From NCBI GenBank assembly GCA_937890485.1, contig CALBXN010000248.1, forward strand, positions 1 to 22,009: a DNA stretch of 22,009 bases. The letters run 5' to 3'. Origin of the DNA: an uncultured Treponema sp. (GTDB taxonomy: Bacteria; Spirochaetota; Spirochaetia; Treponematales; Treponemataceae). Below are positions 1-5,848 of the stretch, piece by piece. The notes under the pieces were generated by a model. The model made no database searches. It had not been told where the DNA came from and saw only the letters and a list, made by a program, of their open reading frames with translations. Position 1 is the stretch's first letter. Every line of letters begins with the position of its first letter. Both the position numbers and the translations under genes were made by a program.

Positions 1-279
1 AAAGGGATTTGGTCATTATCACCTGCGTACGATATAACTTTTGCATATAAACGCGACAGCATTTGGGTTAATGCTCATCAGATGCTTATAAATGGCAAAT
101 CTGAGAATATTACAAAAGATGACCTTTTGGCAGTTGCTCGTAATGTAGGTATAAAAAAACAGGATGCCCAAAAATGTATAAATGCGGTTGAATGTGCTAT
201 AAAAAATTGGAAACTGTTTGCAAATGAAGCAGGTATTTCAAAACAAAATATTAAAAGAATTCAGAGTGTTATAAATTAA
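1..279 (+). CDS. HipA-family Ser/Thr kinase toxin, C-terminal fragment (starts before the window)
   Basis: The reading frame is open from base 1 and ends at TAA 277-279, giving about 92 C-terminal residues. It begins KGIWSLSPAYDITFAY, which matches the HipA C-terminal kinase lobe, where a tryptophan and the LSPAYD motif lie after the catalytic loop. The segment WVNAHQMLINGKSENIT and the helical tail containing ARNVGI also fit HipA proteins. Family members phosphorylate a translation target such as glutamyl-tRNA synthetase and are restrained by an XRE-type HipB. The catalytic residues lie upstream and cannot be checked, so an intact toxin is not proven. The XRE gene that follows is convergent, so it is not the usual upstream hipB partner. 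The gene ends at a strong hairpin terminator. Confidence 0.75.
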   Translation, partial: KGIWSLSPAYDITFAYKRDSIWVNAHQMLINGKSENITKDDLLAVARNVGIKKQDAQKCINAVECAIKNWKLFANEAGISKQNIKRIQSVIN

Positions 280-311
280 GTGTGCAAGTGGCAAGGGTTA
301 TAAAAAGAAAT

Positions 312-350
312 CATCCTATCATTTAAAGTAAAACTAAAAATGATAGGATG
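312..350. terminator. Bidirectional intrinsic terminator
   Basis: A perfect 13-bp inverted repeat (312-324 CATCCTATCATTT with 338-350) encloses a 13-nt loop. It is followed on the plus strand by a T-rich tract (351-361) and on the minus strand by a T-rich tract (301-310 read in reverse). It lies between the convergent hipA fragment and the XRE gene and can stop both. Confidence 0.85.
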
Positions 351-354
351 TATT

Positions 355-660
355 TTATTTTATTGACTTTGCAATTGCAATTAAATGTTCAAGTTGTTCA
401 CTTGTCAGATTTTTAGTAGCATCAAGTAATTCTTTGCTTTTAACAGGGTTAGAAGAATCAATATCAAAAAATTCTTTTGGTGTAATTCCAAAATAGTCAC
501 ATATATAAAAGAAAACAGTCATTGATGGGAAATTAACACCATTTTCGATATTGTTTATATAACCCTCGCTTTGACCAATGGATAAACTCATATCTCTTGC
601 AGATACGCCTTTATTCATTCTTAATTCAACCAATCTTTTGCTGAATTGTTCTTTCTCCAT
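355..660 (-). CDS. XRE-family HTH transcriptional regulator
   Basis: The protein has 101 residues starting MEKEQFSKRLVELR. An HTH_3 domain covers roughly residues 5-60 (RLVELRMNKGVSARDMSLSI, then GQSEGYINNIENG, then PKEFF), followed by a short charged helix. It resembles small Cro/CI-type regulators of accessory elements. An upstream ATG at 681 would add seven residues, but a TATAAT hexamer on this strand at 685-690 puts the transcript start near 678, and an AAGGTG ribosome site lies before the ATG at 660, so the shorter form is preferred. The gene is divergent from the transcript at 771 onward and shares a promoter region rich in inverted repeats, so it probably regulates itself and that transcript. 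The target is inferred from position only. Confidence 0.85.
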   Translation of the reverse strand: MEKEQFSKRLVELRMNKGVSARDMSLSIGQSEGYINNIENGVNFPSMTVFFYICDYFGITPKEFFDIDSSNPVKSKELLDATKNLTSEQLEHLIAIAKSIK

Positions 661-684
661 GGAACTCACCCACCTTCGCATATA

Positions 685-690
685 ATTATA
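685..690 (-). promoter_or_regulatory. Minus-strand -10 element of the XRE gene
   Basis: TATAAT on the minus strand (ATTATA on plus), 25 bases upstream of the ATG at 660. No convincing -35 is present at 17 bases, which may indicate regulation. It sets the likely transcript start near 678 and so argues against the longer reading of the XRE gene. Confidence 0.45.
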
Positions 691-708
691 CTAAACACCC
701 ACCGCATA

Positions 709-761
709 AATATCTAATCTATTTATCAATGTGCATTGACATATCTATTTAAATTAGATAT
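709..761. promoter_or_regulatory. Candidate operator: nested inverted repeats between divergent promoters
   Basis: A 9-bp inverted repeat (709-717 ATATCTAAT with 753-761 ATTAGATAT) encloses a second palindrome, CAATG-TG-CATTG, at 727-738. The inner palindrome overlaps the -35 box at 736-741. The right outer arm overlaps the -10 box at 759-764. A dimeric HTH protein bound here would block the plus-strand promoter; the adjacent XRE protein is the obvious candidate. Confidence 0.5.
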
Positions 762-764
762 AAT
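736..764 (+). promoter_or_regulatory. Fully consensus sigma-70 promoter
   Basis: TTGACA at 736-741 and TATAAT at 759-764 are separated by exactly 17 bases. This is a perfect consensus housekeeping promoter, predicting transcription from about 771. No ORF with a ribosome site begins in the next 200 bases, so its first product is an untranslated RNA. Confidence 0.85.
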
Positions 765-770
765 CAACTT

Positions 771-965
771 AGACCTCTACTTTGTTTAGTATTGGCAAAA
801 ACAGATTACATAAATCTTAGATGACCGCTATACACATACAATATGTTTATATGGGCTGCGCGTTTGTATTAACGCCCCGCTCGGATGCTCCTTAAGTGGA
901 GATGCTGCAGATAGCGAGGTCATTAAGATAGCCCGACGAACATTAAAGTCCGTCGGGCGTTTTTT
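771..965 (+). ncRNA. Putative structured small RNA or regulatory leader, family not recognised
   Basis: A transcript of about 195 nt is bounded by a perfect promoter and a strong terminator and contains no credible ORF. Its 3' half is markedly G+C-richer than its surroundings. A long closing helix forms between 816-831 and 911-927: CTTA 816-819 with TAAG 924-927, ATGACC 821-826 with GGTCAT 918-923, and GCTAT 827-831 with ATAGC 911-915, with a 1-nt bulge (820) and a 2-nt GA bulge (916-917). Inside, CTGC 856-859 can pair with GCAG 907-910, GCGTT 860-864 with AACGC 871-875, and CTCC 888-891 with GGAG 898-901. GGG 853-855 could also reach CCC 876-878 as a pseudoknot. The 5' segment GACCTC 772-777 can pair with GAGGTC 916-921, competing with the closing helix. 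It could be a trans-acting RNA or a switch controlling readthrough into the SLOG gene. Confidence 0.6.
931..965 (+). terminator. Strong intrinsic terminator ending the putative RNA
   Basis: GCCCGACG at 931-938 pairs with CGTCGGGC at 951-958, giving an 8-bp G+C-rich stem with a 12-nt loop followed by GTTTTTTATT. It lies only 15 bases before the SLOG start codon, so expression of that gene from the upstream promoter would require readthrough. Confidence 0.88.
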
Positions 966-979
966 ATTAGGGTGAGATT

Positions 980-1402
980 ATGAAAGAACAAACAGTAACC
1001 TTTTTCGGTCACAGAGATACCCCAAAAGAAACAGAGCCAGCCTTGCGACTGACTCTGATAGACCTTATTGAAAATAAAAATGCAACTGTGTTTTATGTCG
1101 GCAACCACGGCAATTTTGATGCTATGGTACGCCGTCAGCTTGAGGATTTGTCAAAGACTTATCCGATAAAATATTACATTGTTCTTGCCTATATGCCGGG
1201 TAAGAACGCTGAATCTGACGAGCACTCAATTCTCGCCGAAGGAATAGAATCCGTTCCCCGACGCTTCGCTATCAACTACCGCAATAAATGGATGCTCAAT
1301 AAATCTGACATCGTCGTAACCTATGTCACCCGCAATTTCGGCGGTGCATGGAAGTTCAAGCAGATAGCGGAAAAAGCACAAAAATATATGATATATTTGT
1401 AA
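980..1402 (+). CDS. SLOG-fold protein, YpsA/DUF1273-like
   Basis: The protein has 140 residues starting MKEQTVTFFGHRDTP, with a GGGTGAG ribosome site just upstream. The opening strand with FFGHRDT, the middle VFYVGNHGNFDAMV, and the later YYIVLAYMPG are typical of the SLOG (LOG/Smf/DprA) Rossmann-like superfamily, whose members bind nucleotides or nucleotide-derived ligands. Close relatives are common small genes on Firmicutes mobile elements and their substrate is generally unknown. The gene sits directly after a terminator closing a structured RNA and is followed by the helicase chimera. Its base composition is clearly richer in G+C than the chromosomal genes to the right, which fits recent transfer. 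The fold assignment is confident; the function is not known. Confidence 0.75.
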   Translation: MKEQTVTFFGHRDTPKETEPALRLTLIDLIENKNATVFYVGNHGNFDAMVRRQLEDLSKTYPIKYYIVLAYMPGKNAESDEHSILAEGIESVPRRFAINYRNKWMLNKSDIVVTYVTRNFGGAWKFKQIAEKAQKYMIYL

Positions 1403-1418
1403 ATAAAATACAGTATGC

Positions 1419-1447
1419 TTGATGTGTTTACATTAAAATGTTATAAT
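1419..1447 (+). promoter_or_regulatory. Sigma-70 promoter of the helicase chimera
   Basis: TTGATG at 1419-1424 and TATAAT at 1442-1447 are 17 bases apart. Transcription would start near 1454, followed by GGAGG at 1461-1465 and ATG at 1471. Confidence 0.65.
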
Positions 1448-1470
1448 TATAAAAAAGTCTGGAGGTCATT

Positions 1471-2535
1471 ATGGGATTTATAAAACAAATAATTGAAAAC
1501 CATCAAAAGAAAATAAACTCTATAAACGATCTTTGCGACGAATATATTTTAAGAATAGATACGGCAATAAAAGACGCTAATAATTTATTTATCAACAAAT
1601 CTGATTTTATAAATCCTGAATCTTTTACCGAATGGTGCAAAAAACACAGTGAGCTATTTGAGATAATTAACGAAAAACATATTAAGCTGATTAAAAAAGC
1701 CCGTTCATACAAGGTTCTTCTTGATAAGGAAACAAGGTTTATAAATTGTTATAAAAGACTTAAATCCGAAATTGAAAAACATAACAATGCTGTAGCAGAA
1801 GAAAAAGCAAAAGCGGCATATAAAATAATCGGAAAAGTTGAAGGAAGATTGCTTGACAAACAACAGATGGCTTGTATTGTTAAAGATACTCACAACCATC
1901 TTGTAATAGCCGGTGCAGGCACGGGGAAAACCACAACAATTGTAGGCAAAATAAAATATATACTTAAAACAGAAAAATTCAAACCTGAAGATATACTTGT
2001 TCTTTCATTTACAAATGCATCTGCAACTGAAATGAGTGAACGTATAAACCGAGAAACAGGTTGTAATATCGCTGCATCAACATTCCATAAATTAGGGCTG
2101 AATATCATTACTAAAGTTAACGGAATTGTCCCCAAAATCGCATCATGGGAACAAAAAGCATTTATAAAAGAACAACTGTTGTTAAATATGGAATCAAAAT
2201 CATATTTGCAATTATTGAGCACTTATCTGCTATATAACCGCGTTGTATCCAAATCGGAATTTGAGTTTAAAACACAAGCAGAATACGATGAATATTTAAG
2301 ACTCAATCCGCCGGTAACTGTAAAAAATGAAATTGTAAAAAGTTACGGAACTATCTCTAATGGTAAAGGAGGATGGTCTTTGGAACTAAATTCTGTTTCT
2401 TGGAGCGGAAGAGAACCAAAGTTTGACATTAGAAGTTGGTCTGCTGACCATCAAAAAATGGGAAAAGGTGTTACATTAACCAAAGAAGAAGTCATTTCGC
2501 TCAAAGAACTTCTGAACTCAGTTGATATTCAGTAA
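1471..2535 (+). CDS. Chimeric ORF: UvrD/Rep-type helicase N-terminus fused to a YdbC/PC4 domain
   Basis: The ORF has 354 residues, with GGAGG five bases before the ATG. Residues 1-120 are a helical, charged region. Residues 128-132 (LDKQQ) resemble the Q motif, 148-155 are Walker A (GAGTGKTT), 177-191 motif Ia (VLSFTNASATEMSER) and 204-209 motif Ib (TFHKLG) of superfamily 1 helicases. Motif II (the DE-type Walker B) and everything after it are absent. From about residue 287 the protein becomes a YdbC-type PC4 single-strand DNA-binding domain (GGWSLELNSVSWSGREPKFD, then KMGKGVTLTKEE). Those two domains normally belong to separate proteins on mobile elements. The switch occurs around EIVKSYG (2329-2349), which may fit either parent. 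The helicase part should be inactive without motifs II-VI. The 3' end overlaps holA by 35 bases. Confidence 0.8.
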   Translation: MGFIKQIIENHQKKINSINDLCDEYILRIDTAIKDANNLFINKSDFINPESFTEWCKKHSELFEIINEKHIKLIKKARSYKVLLDKETRFINCYKRLKSEIEKHNNAVAEEKAKAAYKIIGKVEGRLLDKQQMACIVKDTHNHLVIAGAGTGKTTTIVGKIKYILKTEKFKPEDILVLSFTNASATEMSERINRETGCNIAASTFHKLGLNIITKVNGIVPKIASWEQKAFIKEQLLLNMESKSYLQLLSTYLLYNRVVSKSEFEFKTQAEYDEYLRLNPPVTVKNEIVKSYGTISNGKGGWSLELNSVSWSGREPKFDIRSWSADHQKMGKGVTLTKEEVISLKELLNSVDIQ

Positions 2536-3541
2536 TCTTTAACACTTTTTTTACAATAATCTCATACAGCATAGTTTGAATCATTGTTTCTTCAAGAACC
2601 GTTCCAGAAGAACGTAGTTGCATATCAGTTGCCGATAATAAAGAAATACATTTTTGCACCTGTTGCAAATTCCAAAGAGATGATGCCTTTCTATTTCTTG
2701 CTTGAACTTTTTTACTAGAAAATCCATTAATTTTTAAATCAAAATCAGATGGATAATTTCCCCTATGAAGCACATGCCAAAGTTTAAGTTGTCTAAAACA
2801 GTACAAAAGCCCCGCAATCAAGGGAACATAGGAAGATTCTTTTGATTGTCGAATTTTCTGTAAAATCTCTAAAGACTTTTCTAGCCTTTTATCTGTTGAC
2901 AAATCACTATCAGACATAGCATCAAAAAGAGTAAAAGAAGATTCTTCTCTGTTATGAGCTAAAATTTGATCAACATCATCTGATGTTATCAAATGGGTCT
3001 TTTCAAAACATGTAAAAAATCTTGAACACTCTGTTCGCAAAGCTTCAGTATTATTTTCTATAAGATTCAAAATTGTTTCACAAGCATCATCTTCAATTTT
3101 GTAGCCATTTTTATTAAAGAAGTTTTTTAACCAAGGAATTTTTCTATCATCAAACATTTCCCAAAAGATTTTTTTATTTTCTTTTGGAACAAGATTTTCT
3201 AGTTTTTTATCAACTGAATTTTCATCAGAAATCAAAACTAAAATTGAATCTTCTGCTTTTTGCTGAACTGAAGCATTAACCCAATCAGTGATTAATTGTA
3301 TATCATCTTTTTTCTTAATAACTTCGGAATTTTTTATTACTACAAATCTTGCTGAAGAAAACAAACTTCCGTTAGTAAGAACTGCCATAATCTCACCAAG
3401 TTTTGTTTCACTTGCATAGAATGAGTAAAAATCAACCTGTCCAAATTTTTTTTCTGCTTTATCACGAAGGTCTTGAAGAGTATCATTTTTTTCACCAAAT
3501 TCTGAACCTGTAAAGAGATAAAAAGGGAGTATAAAAGCCAT
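2501..3541 (-). CDS. holA: DNA polymerase III delta subunit
   Basis: The protein has 346 residues, close to the usual 330-350. The N-terminus (PFYLFTGSEFGEKNDTLQDL) matches the HolA opening, where the typical P-loop is degenerate. The middle and C-terminal regions carry NNTEALRTECSRFF and SFTLFDAMSD, matching delta domain II-III segments. Delta binds and opens the beta sliding clamp as part of the clamp loader. The start codon lies three bases after the lexA stop, so it is the last gene of the rpoN-led operon. The last residues (YQLSSEVL) are encoded in DNA that overlaps the chimeric helicase ORF on the other strand. The accessory block therefore meets the chromosome exactly here and may have replaced the original 3' end. 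Confidence 0.85.
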   Translation of the reverse strand: MAFILPFYLFTGSEFGEKNDTLQDLRDKAEKKFGQVDFYSFYASETKLGEIMAVLTNGSLFSSARFVVIKNSEVIKKKDDIQLITDWVNASVQQKAEDSILVLISDENSVDKKLENLVPKENKKIFWEMFDDRKIPWLKNFFNKNGYKIEDDACETILNLIENNTEALRTECSRFFTCFEKTHLITSDDVDQILAHNREESSFTLFDAMSDSDLSTDKRLEKSLEILQKIRQSKESSYVPLIAGLLYCFRQLKLWHVLHRGNYPSDFDLKINGFSSKKVQARNRKASSLWNLQQVQKCISLLSATDMQLRSSGTVLEETMIQTMLYEIIVKKVLKITEYQLSSEVL

Positions 3542-3544
3542 TTT

Positions 3545-4150
3545 CTAGTATTCTCTAATGATATGAGATAATTTACCTAAAATCTTTACATCTTGGCTAT
3601 AAATAGGCTTAAATTCAGGATTTTCGGCTTTCAAGCAAACTCTTGAAGTTTCTTTGAAAAATCGTTTTAAAGTAACAGAATCTTCAATAATCGCAACAAC
3701 TATATCACCATCATTTGCCACAGACTGTTGTTTTATAATTGCTAAATCGCCATCATTTATTCCTGCATTTATCATACTTGTACCTTTTACATGAAGTGCA
3801 AAGTAAGAATTACCAGGACGAATAAAAGGTTCTGCAAGAAAAATCGAATTTTCATAGTTTTCATCACAAAAAATTGGTTTACCTGCAGCAACAGAACCTA
3901 AAAGAGGAATTTTTATCCCCTTAGATGTTTTTTTAGTAACATTTCCAACTACTTTTAAAGAACGAGCATGTTTTTCATCTTTTAAAAGATATCCTTTTTT
4001 TGTAAGTGCAGCAAAATGATCCTGTATTGCCTTTATTGAAACAGAAAAATAATCTGCTGTCTCTCTAACAGTCGGAGGAAAAGAATTTTCTTCTGTATAG
4101 TCACTTACAAATTGCAAGATTTGTCGTTGGCGATCTGTCAATTCTTTCAT
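3545..4150 (-). CDS. lexA: LexA SOS repressor/autopeptidase
   Basis: The protein has 201 residues. Residues 1-65 form the winged HTH (LTDRQRQILQFVSDY, PPTVRETADYF, AIQDHFAALTKKGYL). The self-cleavage site is Ala89-Gly90 in SVAAGKP. The peptidase domain has the nucleophile Ser125 in KGTSMI and the general base Lys162 in VTLKRFF, at the spacing expected from other LexA proteins. RecA-DNA filaments should trigger cleavage and derepress DNA repair genes. It lies nine bases after ptsH and three before holA on the same strand, an unusual place because lexA often stands alone or with repair genes. No SOS operator could be assigned by eye in its short upstream gap. Confidence 0.95.
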   Translation of the reverse strand: MKELTDRQRQILQFVSDYTEENSFPPTVRETADYFSVSIKAIQDHFAALTKKGYLLKDEKHARSLKVVGNVTKKTSKGIKIPLLGSVAAGKPIFCDENYENSIFLAEPFIRPGNSYFALHVKGTSMINAGINDGDLAIIKQQSVANDGDIVVAIIEDSVTLKRFFKETSRVCLKAENPEFKPIYSQDVKILGKLSHIIREY

Positions 4151-4159
4151 AAATTTGAC

Positions 4160-4426
4160 CTATTCTTCTTCAAATTTATTTTCAAAAAGTGTAAAAATTG
4201 CTTCTACAGCAGCATCAGCATCGGATCCTTCTGCTTTCACTAAAAGTTCAGTATTATATCCGGCTGCCATTGTAATTACACCCATAATTGATTTTGCATT
4301 GATAACTGTTGAATCACGTTCAATAGTTATTTCTGATGAAAACTTATTTGCTGTTTGTGCAATCAATGCTGCAGGACGTGCATGAATACCTGCTCTGTTT
4401 CTCACTATTACAGTTTTTTCTGCCAT
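4160..4426 (-). CDS. ptsH: Phosphocarrier protein HPr
   Basis: The protein has 88 residues, the standard size. His15 lies in AGIHARPA and is the site phosphorylated by Enzyme I. Ser46 in AKSIMGV is the regulatory site phosphorylated by HprK. A strong AAAGGGAG ribosome site precedes the ATG. The next gene upstream is hprK (24-base gap). In spirochaetes that lack a complete sugar phosphotransferase system, HPr is thought to act mainly in regulation; this window shows no Enzyme I or permease, so which role applies here cannot be decided. Confidence 0.97.
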   Translation of the reverse strand: MAEKTVIVRNRAGIHARPAALIAQTANKFSSEITIERDSTVINAKSIMGVITMAAGYNTELLVKAEGSDADAAVEAIFTLFENKFEEE

Positions 4427-4450
4427 TATTTACTCCCTTTATAACAAGTT

Positions 4451-5476
4451 TTAATATATATCATCACTGCTATAATAAGCAGTTTGAGCTTCTCCCGTTT
4501 CAATCCATCTAAGAACATTTTGGTTAAATTCTTTTGCAGAAAAATATCCTAGAGATTTTAACCTTTCATTCATAGCAGCTGTTTCTATGATAATTGGAAC
4601 GTTTCTTCCTGGCTTTACAGGAATCTCTAGCAATGGAATTTTTACACCCAAAATTTCCATTGTATTACTTTCTGTTCCTAATCTATCATATGTTTTGTTT
4701 GTGTCCCATTCTTCTAATTGAACAATCAATTGAACTTCTTTTTGGTCTCTAATTGCACCAACTCCATAAAGTTGTCCAATATCAATAATACCTAAACCCC
4801 TAATTTCCATATGATGACTAATAATTTTATTAGCACCTTTACCAATTAAGGTATTACCGTTTACACAACGAAGTTCGATAATATCGTCTGCAACAAGTCT
4901 ATGACCTCGTTCAATCAATTCTAGTGCAGTTTCGCTTTTTCCAACACCTGAACTTCCAAAAATAATAATACCAAGACCATACACTTCTACCAAAACTCCG
5001 TGCATTGCCTTTATAGGAGCAAAGATATTTGAAAGAACGCGTAATAATCTTGTAGAAAACTCAGTAGATTCCAAATCTGTTATCAAAATTGGACAATCAG
5101 CTTCATCTGCTAAATCAATAAATTCCTTTGGTGGTTCCAAGTTTCTAGTAAAAATACAACAGGGAATTTCATAAGTAAATAACTGCCTGATATTATCTTC
5201 ATTATGTTCCTGAAGAAGTTTATTTAAGTAGGCAATTTCACCTTTTCCAAAAAGTTGACAACGCTGATAAGCAAAAAATTCATAAAATCCAGATAAGGCC
5301 AATCCGGGTCTATTTAAGTCTGGTATGGTGATTCTACGAACTAACCCTCTTCGTCCACTAATACAACGCAAATTTAAAGAGTTGTGACCTTTTAAGTCTA
5401 AATCTAAAAGATTTAAAACAGTAAAAATCTTATCAGCCATACCAGTAACTATACACTTTACAAGAACAATATTCAA
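4451..5476 (-). CDS. hprK: HPr kinase/phosphorylase
   Basis: The ORF has 341 residues when read from TTG at 5476, which directly follows the hpf stop and has AAAAAGG four bases before it. An internal ATG at 5440 (MADKIFTVLNLLDL) gives 329 residues, nearer the family length, but has a poor ribosome site; the true start is unsettled. Walker A is GSSGVGKS at residues 174-181, preceded by the catalytic-region His159 in MHGVLVEV. The HprK signature (MEIRGLGIIDI) is clear. The enzyme phosphorylates HPr Ser46 using ATP or pyrophosphate and removes that phosphate with inorganic phosphate, reporting energy and carbon status. The N-terminal domain resembles the DRTGG-like half of known HprK proteins. 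Tight spacing with hpf and ptsH supports one operon. Confidence 0.95.
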   Translation of the reverse strand: MNIVLVKCIVTGMADKIFTVLNLLDLDLKGHNSLNLRCISGRRGLVRRITIPDLNRPGLALSGFYEFFAYQRCQLFGKGEIAYLNKLLQEHNEDNIRQLFTYEIPCCIFTRNLEPPKEFIDLADEADCPILITDLESTEFSTRLLRVLSNIFAPIKAMHGVLVEVYGLGIIIFGSSGVGKSETALELIERGHRLVADDIIELRCVNGNTLIGKGANKIISHHMEIRGLGIIDIGQLYGVGAIRDQKEVQLIVQLEEWDTNKTYDRLGTESNTMEILGVKIPLLEIPVKPGRNVPIIIETAAMNERLKSLGYFSAKEFNQNVLRWIETGEAQTAYYSSDDIY

Positions 5477-5767
5477 CTAGCCTTTTTGTTGAATTTTGTC
5501 CTTTTCCTTTTTGATTTTTTGATCCATTACATCCATAAGTTTGTTCAAGCCTGCTGCGAAGTCGTAATCTTCAGATGAAACATGGCAAGATGCTCCCCAG
5601 CGGAAATTTATTGTTGTATCAAAAATGAACTTTTTATCTTCTTTTACTTTGAATGCTAAATCTACTATCAAATCATCAGCATATTTTACTCTTTCAAGTT
5701 TTTTCTCAACAAGAGATTGTTGATCCTCTGATAAGTTGAAGCCTACAGCATTAATTGATGTGTTCAT
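5477..5767 (-). CDS. hpf: Ribosome hibernation-promoting factor, short form
   Basis: The protein has 96 residues, the length of short HPF/YfiA proteins that lack the C-terminal dimerisation domain. It starts MNTSINAVGFNLSEDQQSLV and continues with the beta-alpha-beta pattern of the family. Short forms bind the 30S decoding centre and stabilise inactive ribosomes. An AAAGGAGG site lies six bases before the ATG, one of the strongest in the window. It follows rpoN by 81 bases, which contain a possible extra promoter, and its stop codon touches the start of hprK. Placement after rpoN is a widespread arrangement in many bacteria. Confidence 0.92.
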   Translation of the reverse strand: MNTSINAVGFNLSEDQQSLVEKKLERVKYADDLIVDLAFKVKEDKKFIFDTTINFRWGASCHVSSEDYDFAAGLNKLMDVMDQKIKKEKDKIQQKG

Positions 5768-5814
5768 AATTCCTCCTTTAATATAAAAACTTGCAACGCA
5801 AACTTTACCAATAT

Positions 5815-5843
5815 AGTATACACCCTATTTTTAAAAAAAGAAA
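5815..5843 (-). promoter_or_regulatory. Possible internal promoter before hpf
   Basis: A TATACT hexamer on the minus strand (5815-5820) with a weak TTTCTT at 5838-5843, 17 bases away, in the 81-base gap between rpoN and hpf. It would let hpf and the genes after it be expressed apart from rpoN. Confidence 0.4.
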
Positions 5844-5848
5844 GTTTT

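Noticed and set aside
771..965. Retron ncRNA (paired ends resembling a1/a2)
   Set aside because: No reverse transcriptase gene follows; the downstream genes are a SLOG protein and a helicase chimera.
923..1108. Minus-strand ORF of 61 codons
   Set aside because: It lies across the terminator and the SLOG start, has no ribosome site and no recognisable domain.
1503..2222. Several minus-strand ORFs under the helicase chimera
   Set aside because: They are antisense to a clearly homologous coding frame and have hydrophobic, low-complexity translations.
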